From NCBI GenBank assembly GCA_009760885.1, contig CM019714.1, positions 272,109-336,108 of the forward strand: DNA of 64,000 bases, given 5' to 3'. The position numbers and the translations under genes were made by a program. Below the pieces are notes generated by a model, which was given only the letters and a program-made list of their open reading frames with translations, made no database searches and was not told the DNA's origin. The DNA is from Achatina immaculata (lineage: Eukaryota; Mollusca; Gastropoda; Stylommatophora; Achatinidae). Shown one piece after another: positions 58,468 to 64,000 of this stretch. Position 1 is the first letter of the stretch. Each line of letters starts with the position of its first letter.

Positions 58468-58890
58468 CATTCTTCTTGACCATACTCTACCCCCATGCTG
58501 ATTATAGCACTGGTTGCTATTCATCTTTAATATTAGACCGATTCGTTGCATAATAGTAGTTGTCAAATTGTGTATCAATATACATTAACCAAGCCTCTGG
58601 ACAAGAGTTATTTCTTATACCAAGTGTGTTCAAAAATTGTCAGACATTCATTTTTCCTGCGGAAACAGTGGGAAATGAGATGGGGACCTTCATTAGCGTG
58701 CGTGAATTTTGTCCCTTATCATGTCAATCTCTGGCAGTCAGTCTGTGTGTGAGTGAGTGTGTGGTAACCCTCCGTCGGGCTTTCATAAGTCTCGAAATGA
58801 CAGAATGGCCTGATCAGATTTGGGAGACACTGACCCAAGTGGAAACCATGCCGAAAGAGTCAAAAAGCATTTGGAGAGGAATCCATGAGC

Positions 58891-59755
58891 ATCACAGAAA
58901 TTAAGGAGTGACACAACCGTTTCAAAGATGGCAGCAGATCGGTAGAGAGAAGAACAACGGTCAAGTCATGCTGTCAGGTTTCTTTGCTTCCTGTGGGGTG
59001 GTGCATCACGAGTACGCGCAATGCCTACCAAAGAATACTACCTGGAGATCATCCATCAAAACGTGAGACGCAAAAGACCGAACTTGTGGGCAAAAGGAAC
59101 ATGACAACTTCCAGCCCATTCATCGCATCTGATTCAGACCTACTTGGACAAACGAAGTCCCATCTCAGTCTTCTCATCTGATTCAAACCTACTTGGACAA
59201 ACACAACATTCCAGCTCATTCATCTCATCTGATTCAGACCTATTTGGACAAACACAACATTCCAGCCCATTCTTCTCATCTGATTCAGACCTACTTGGGC
59301 AAACACAACATTCCAGCCCATTCTTCTCATCTGATTCAGACCTACTTGGGCAAACACAACATTCCAGCCCATTCTTCTCATCTGATTCAGACCTACTTGG
59401 GCAAACACAACATTTCTCTGGTTGGTCAGGCTTCATACTACTCCTTCCCCCCCCCCCCCCCCCCCCCGACATGGCTCTTTGTCATCTCTGGCTGCTCCCC
59501 AAACTGAAAATGTCTCTAAAATGGGATCCGATTGAATCATGAAAAGATATTATTTTGAATGCAACGGCCGAGTTGTACTCTGTTTCCACAGAGGCCTTCA
59601 TGAAATGTTTCCAACAATGGTGGGACCGTTGGGAGAAGTGTGTGCAGTCCTAAGGAGAGTACATAGAAGGGGATTAGACTTTCGGAGCTCAGGCTGAATT
59701 GTTGCATTTTTCCAGACCAAAAGTCGGAAGATCATTGAGCAGGTCTCGACTTTTC
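58891..59755 (+). pseudogene. mariner transposase relic, duplicon copy 2
   Basis: Orthologous to 43122-43875, with the same internal deletion and the same loss of catalytic residues (PKLKMSLKWDPIES at 59500). It has one copy of the 35-bp unit that is repeated five times in copy 1. Instead it has a 51-bp in-frame expansion (59117-59422). The repeated HLIQTYLDKHNIPAHSS peptide is the segment just after the second catalytic position. A run of about 20 C at 59448-59467 breaks the frame. Confidence 0.8.
59117..59422. repeat. 51-bp (17-codon) tandem repeat inside the mariner relic, ~6 copies
   Basis: Units share CTCATCTGATTCAGACCTAC and GGGCAAACACAACATTCCAG. Copy 1 has a single equivalent at about 43510-43560. 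The last four units are nearly identical. Confidence 0.95.
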
Positions 59756-59769
59756 TATCCGAGATTTAA

Positions 59770-60415
59770 CTGGGCTGACCAACTATTTGACATGTGATTA
59801 TCTAGTCCAACTATTTGAGATGTGATTATCTAGTCCAACTATTTGAGATGTGATTATCCAGTCCAACTATTTGAGATGTGATTATCTAGTCCAACTATTT
59901 GAGATGTGATTATCTAGTCCAACTATTTGAGATGTGATTATCTAGTCCAACTATTTGAGATGTGATTAGGTAGCCCAACTATGTGAGATTTGACTGCATT
60001 CCACAACTAGTTAAGATTTGACTGCATTCCCCAACTATTTGAGATTTGACTGCATTCCACAACTATTTGAGATTTGACTGCATTCCACAACTATTTGAGA
60101 TTTGACTGCATTCCACAACTATTTGAGATTTGACTGCATTCCACAACTATTTGAGATTTGACTGCATTCCACAACTATTTGAGATTTGACTGCATTCCAC
60201 AACTATTTGAGATTTGACTGCATTCCACAACTATTTGAGATTTGACTGCATTCCACAACTATTTGAGATTTGACTGCATTCCCCAACTATTTGAGATTTG
60301 ACTGCATTCCCCAACTATTTGAGACTTAACTGGCTTGCCCAGGTATTTGAAACTTGACTGGCGTGCCTAATTATTTGAAACTTGACTGGTTTGCCTAACT
60401 ATTTGAGATTTGACT
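59770..60415. repeat. 28-bp minisatellite upstream of TNFR-like exon 1, copy 2
   Basis: About 23 units in two homogenised blocks: CAACTATTTGAGATGTGATT with ATCTAGTC (59790-59960), then CAACTATTTGAGATTTGACT with GCATTCCA (59990-60310). The second block is nearly absent from copy 1. Confidence 0.93.
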
Positions 60416-60533
60416 CAACTCAGAACTCTAAATTTATTTTGAAACTGACCAATCCAATCCCTTGTAACAAAAGTGTAATCAAAACTGTTATTTGTAGTTC
60501 ACGCTAAATTCTGTTTCAGACGTGTGAAAAAAT

Positions 60534-60723
60534 ATGGCTGTCAAGCAAATGATGAATACAGGAACTCTGTCCGTGCTTCTAGTACTGGCGTATTTTACTG
60601 TTGCAGAAGTCGCGGCTGACGAGTGCCCTTTCTTCCGAGAGGACGTCTGTTGCAATGTGTTAGGTTGCAGTCGGGGCACATACTTCGACATATTTAATAC
60701 GAGTTGTCGCCCGTGCCCACCTG
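60534..60723 (+). CDS. TNFR-like gene copy 2, exon 1 (rest beyond window)
   Basis: 190 nt with the same start, length, phase and donor (CCACCTG then GTATCT) as 44510-44699. All six cysteines are kept. Nine of 63 residues differ from copy 1: two in the signal peptide and seven in the 35-residue mature part, clustered around C45 and near C58. Introns and SINE on both sides match copy 1. Nothing disrupts the exon, so the copy may be functional if its later exons exist to the right. Confidence 0.8.
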
Positions 60724-60863
60724 GTATCTCTTTTGATAATATTTTAATTCAGTTTTATTCAGATTTCAAACGTTCAGACCTTATCATGTGTTTTATTTCT
60801 TCTTTTACGAACTCACAAGATGTGAAATGAGTTTATCTTTTTATGTGACAGAGTAATCTGGCA

Positions 60864-61104
60864 GGTGCCGTGGTAGTGTAGTGGTTAGTGTACTTGCCTT
60901 TCGGTTAGAAGGTCCCAGATCGGGTGGAGCAAGCTTCAAATCATGGGTACCAAACCTTTACCTGGGAAAGTAAACACCCCCTAATATTGTGGGTTACATA
61001 AGTAAAGACACTAACGCCTCAGTGGCATGCAGTTACTATGGAAATTATATAACTGTAACAATAATGATACTGATACCGATAATAATAATAATAATAATAA
61101 TAAT
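60864..61104 (+). mobile_element. tRNA-derived SINE, family B, copy 2
   Basis: The same insertion as 44838-45053, carried by the duplication. The head GTGCCGTGGTAGTGTAGTGG is identical, and the (AAT)n tail is longer. Confidence 0.8.
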
Positions 61105-61744
61105 TAGTATATTTTGTTAAATAAGACAGTTTTTAAGCACATAGATGCCAGTTGTCACTTCTTTTCAAGCACTATTTTCTTAAACAGCTACTCTCGTGGC
61201 CGATTCTAGTGATGCTGAATTTCTTTAAGAGGCCATAGTAATAACAAGTAATGTTTGTGTTGCAAGAACCAGTCCCCTTGCGTTTTCATTTGTTATCTTT
61301 ATATTCGGCCTCCTTAGATAAGGCTGCATTTTTAATCAGTGTAGACCTGGACGTGACCAGATCTTTCTTTAACTCTTCTTAGACCTCTTCAGTAGAAGAA
61401 AAGTCTGTCATGAATGACATCCAAATCTCCTGGTATGTCAGTTCCGGTCGGTTAGTATCACTTCCTTAACACATAACGGCGTGTTTAATCTTTACTTTAA
61501 TATGCCCGCGTACTGCATATGTTCACCCTATGACATCAGAGATAGTTTTCATAGAAAAAACCACGGGTTCTCATCATTATATATCATATTAGTTTTATAA
61601 AGAATACAAAATATGTAGCGAATATGCACAAAGTAACATAAATGACATAATAAATTAACAGTTGTAAATTTTTAAACAGGAAGAAAGTGGAAATTATAAT
61701 TCTAGAATGGTTATTTATTCTGTACAAGAAAAGTAGTAGTGATA

Positions 61745-63010
61745 CATATGGCTGAAAGAAGTAATAGGATACACCCAGACCAACAAAAGGGGATTTGGTC
61801 ATGGTGGAATCAAATGGTGTCAAAGGTCTCCTGTAAGGAAATAAGGGATATGATTATCAGTGAAGTAAGGAATTCAGAGGATGACAAGCGGTTCCAGAAG
61901 GCAGTTCAACAATCACAACAAGGTCAGTGGACAACATGAGAGCAAGTCCTGCAGAGATCACTAACATGGAATGACATCTGGAAAATGGCACCCTTGAGGC
62001 TCAGCTTCATCATCAGAGCTGCTTATGACCTTCTGCCTACAGGCTCCAACCTTTACAAATGGGGTTTATCAGAAGATACAAAATGCCCTCTCTGCAACGA
62101 AAGGCAAGCATTGGAACATGTGCTGTCAGCATGTAGAGTGTCTTTAGGGCAAGGACGGTACACCTGGCGGCACAACAGAGTGCTGCAGGAACTAGTAGCC
62201 ATTGTAGACAGGGCAAAAGATAAAGCAAATAACAGCAAAAGAGTTGAGATCCCACCTAAGTATTTCATAGGCGCTGATACAACATCTAATATTGAAATCA
62301 GGGACATTCCCTTACCATCACTGCTAGATAGTGGATATGACTGGGATATGATAGCGGACATACCAGGAAGAAGAGAATATACCCGACTGCCATTAAGAAC
62401 ACAAGAATGCGTCTGGACATTGTAGTGTACTGTATAGAAAAACAGGAACTAATAATGATTGAGCTTACGGTTCCGTACGAAACAATAATAGAGGAGTAAC
62501 ATCTATTCAAATGTGAGAAGTACAATGATCTGGTCAAGCAACTGAGTCAGGGGGTAGGAGTCAAGGCAAAAGTGATAATAGCTGTAGAAGTGGGAGCGAG
62601 AAGATTCGTAGCAACATTAGCATACTGTCTACGTAAGCAACTGGGTATAAAGGGACATGCAAGAGCAAGGGCATTGAAAACCCTTTCAGAAACAGCAGAA
62701 AAGGCCTCATGCTGGCTGTGGAGTATGAGAAACAAGCATTGAGAACTAAATAATTTCGTTTGTCACAACCAATACCAATCCTCCGTGGCTGGATCGCTAA
62801 AGACGCACTTCACAGTGCAGTGCCAACTCAATCCAGGGACAAAAAAAGCAACAACTCACAAGACCTCTGGGAGTCATGACCCAGATGGGCCACCCCCCTT
62901 AGAGTGTCAGGAGTTTAATAGGGTCGAAACACTTGTCTGAGGGGGGGGGGGTATTTCCTCTGATGATCTGAAGGAGTTGTGTTGTTGTTCCGCTCTCTAT
63001 AGTTCAGAGT
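61745..63010 (+). mobile_element. Non-LTR retrotransposon 3' part with zinc knuckle and restriction-like endonuclease
   Basis: The + strand reads KAVQQSQQGQWTT, then after a stop LRLSFIIRAAYDLLPTGSNL, then the CCHC-type knuckle CPLCNERQALEHVLSAC, then GRYTWRHNRVLQELVAIV. After a frameshift near 62390 comes LDIVVYCIEKQELIMIELTV, then VEVGARRFVATLAYCLRKQL and TAEKASCWLWSMRNK. The D then E-L-T arrangement matches the PD-(D/E)XK nuclease of elements with a C-terminal restriction-like endonuclease (R2/NeSL/Hero-like group), with the usual Pro before Asp replaced by Leu. It is absent from copy 1. Confidence 0.75.
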
Positions 63011-63017
63011 TTGCAGC

Positions 63018-63020
63018 TTA

Positions 63021-63075
<55 letters not shown>
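63018..63075. repeat. (TA)n microsatellite
   Basis: A dinucleotide run at the right border of the retrotransposon insertion, corresponding to the (CA)n/(TA)n run at 47220-47300 of copy 1. Confidence 0.93.
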
Positions 63076-63076
<1 letters not shown>

Positions 63077-63325
63077 CACGTTTTTAATATTGGCCCAGAT
63101 ACAAACATACGAAATGTTTTCCAATAGTCGAATGCAGGGATATGAAATTAGTGCCTTATGTGACCAGAGAACTTTTATAAATAGTTAAAAACGTAAATAT
63201 CCCATTCAGACTTTGAATTTTTTATATTCATAATTAGACAATTTTATTCTACAACTGATAATCATACAAATTTCTTGATCTACCTGATACGCGACGGCTG
63301 TTTTATAAAATCAGTGTTTCATAGG

Positions 63326-64000
63326 CTGGAAAAAAATTAAATAAAAAAAAGAACGGAGAAACACATATTTATTATATACAAAACTTGATACGTACCTGCA
63401 TTACTTTTCCATATAATCGCAACTCAAATTCAGGTACGTAGACCACTGTACCAACTTTTGTATTTCCTCATCAAACAAAGACAATGCCAAGGTATCCAGC
63501 CAGTTGTTTACCTCATCCAAGAGCTTGTTGGTTTCGAAACGACAACTGCTGACAGTTTGAAACGCGCTGGTCTTTGAAATATGAGTAAATTTATCAGAAC
63601 GATCTGAAGTCGTGAAACAAGGTTCTTCACCCACCACTTTGTGAACTTTCTGACCGAGTTTATCAGTCACAGTTGAGAGACGCCCTTGTTCTCTCTCATC
63701 ATGCACGTCTATACGCCTGTCCATGAATTTCCTGCGCCAGTCCGTCACAGAACCTTCGCTTATAACGTTATCATGGCTCACAGCGCATGCTTGACGGTAA
63801 ATCCTGGCTGCGCTATGTCCTGCTTGTATAATATGAACCACACCAAAGATCTCACACCTGGTGGGAATGCCGATTACTAGAGTCCTTGTTCACTCGTACA
63901 GAAATGAATAAAAGAGAATTGTGGTTTTGTATTTAGCGGGACAATATTTTATTGGTTTCTACAGGAAATATGTCATGTCGCTATTTTTACCATCCAATCT
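63326..64000 (-). mobile_element. Internally deleted mariner-like element, HTH-only frame, copy 2
   Basis: A 146-codon uninterrupted frame (63841 to 63401) encodes the mariner DNA-binding domain (VIQAGHSAARIYRQACAVSH, VTDWRRKFMDRRIDVHDERE). It passes without a catalytic domain into the typical C-terminal end (FDEEIQKLVQWSTYLNLSCD, YMEK). Copy 1 has stops at the equivalent of codons 127 and 134. The right inverted end (CGCTATTTTTACCATCC) lies at about 63979-63995. Confidence 0.75.

Larger units (their letters stand above)
54018..64000 (+). repeat. Segmental duplication, copy 2 (runs off the right edge)
   Basis: The direct repeat of 41905-48232. It alone carries the LTR element (54659-58467) and the restriction-endonuclease-type retrotransposon piece (61745-63010), and it lacks the RTE insertion of copy 1. 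Unique blocks remain easily alignable. Exon 2 of its TNFR-like gene would fall about 200 bp beyond the window. Confidence 0.85.

Overview
This window is animal nuclear DNA with an invertebrate character. It is AT-rich, intron-bearing, dense in decayed non-LTR retrotransposons of the RTE type, tRNA-derived SINEs, mariner/pogo/hAT relics and minisatellites, and it has two 100-N scaffold gaps (7594-7693 and 30953-31052). The combination suggests a lophotrochozoan, probably a mollusc. That is an inference; no single sequence feature proves the taxon. There is no bacterial operon, CRISPR array, rRNA gene or intact tRNA gene.

The only gene I can assemble with confidence is a four-exon gene on the + strand (exons 44510-44699, 48422-48574, 50202-50338, 51911-52018). 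It encodes a 195-residue secreted or surface protein with a signal peptide, tumour-necrosis-factor-receptor-like cysteine-rich repeats, and a short hydrophobic C-terminus with almost no cytoplasmic tail. Splice phases agree across all four exons. A second copy of its first exon lies at 60534-60723, inside a direct segmental duplication (about 41.9-48.2 kb versus about 54.0-64.0 kb, running off the right edge). A separate signal-peptide first exon at 25654-25720 may start another gene whose later exons I could not find.

Layout: 1-13.7 kb holds RTE debris, SINEs, simple repeats and a head-to-head pair of degraded retrotransposons. 13.7-19.7 kb holds simple repeats, a dispersed ~1.05-kb repeat with internal 33-bp tandem units, and a zinc-knuckle retrotransposon tail. 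20.5-25.0 kb is a mosaic: a retrotransposon tail, a 1.3-kb non-coding retroposon with a 12-bp target-site duplication, a pogo/Tigger relic, a mariner relic and an RTE 3' end. 27.2-29.9 kb is a 24-bp minisatellite interrupted by an RTE fragment. 34.3-35.2 kb is a long polypyrimidine tract. 35.4-41.8 kb is a pile of non-LTR elements, including one near-complete endonuclease-RT copy with a nested insertion, plus a hAT-like relic. 41.9-64.0 kb is the duplicated TNFR-like locus, whose two copies have been separately altered by an RTE insertion (copy 1), a young non-autonomous LTR element and a restriction-like-endonuclease retrotransposon tail (copy 2), and by different internal tandem expansions inside a shared mariner relic.

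Almost every other open frame in the window is a transposon remnant or a by-product of simple repeats. The genuinely interesting material is the duplicated receptor-like gene, the timing recorded by the differential insertions, the 21.1-22.5 kb non-coding retroposon, and the LTR element with hairpin repeats in its LTRs.
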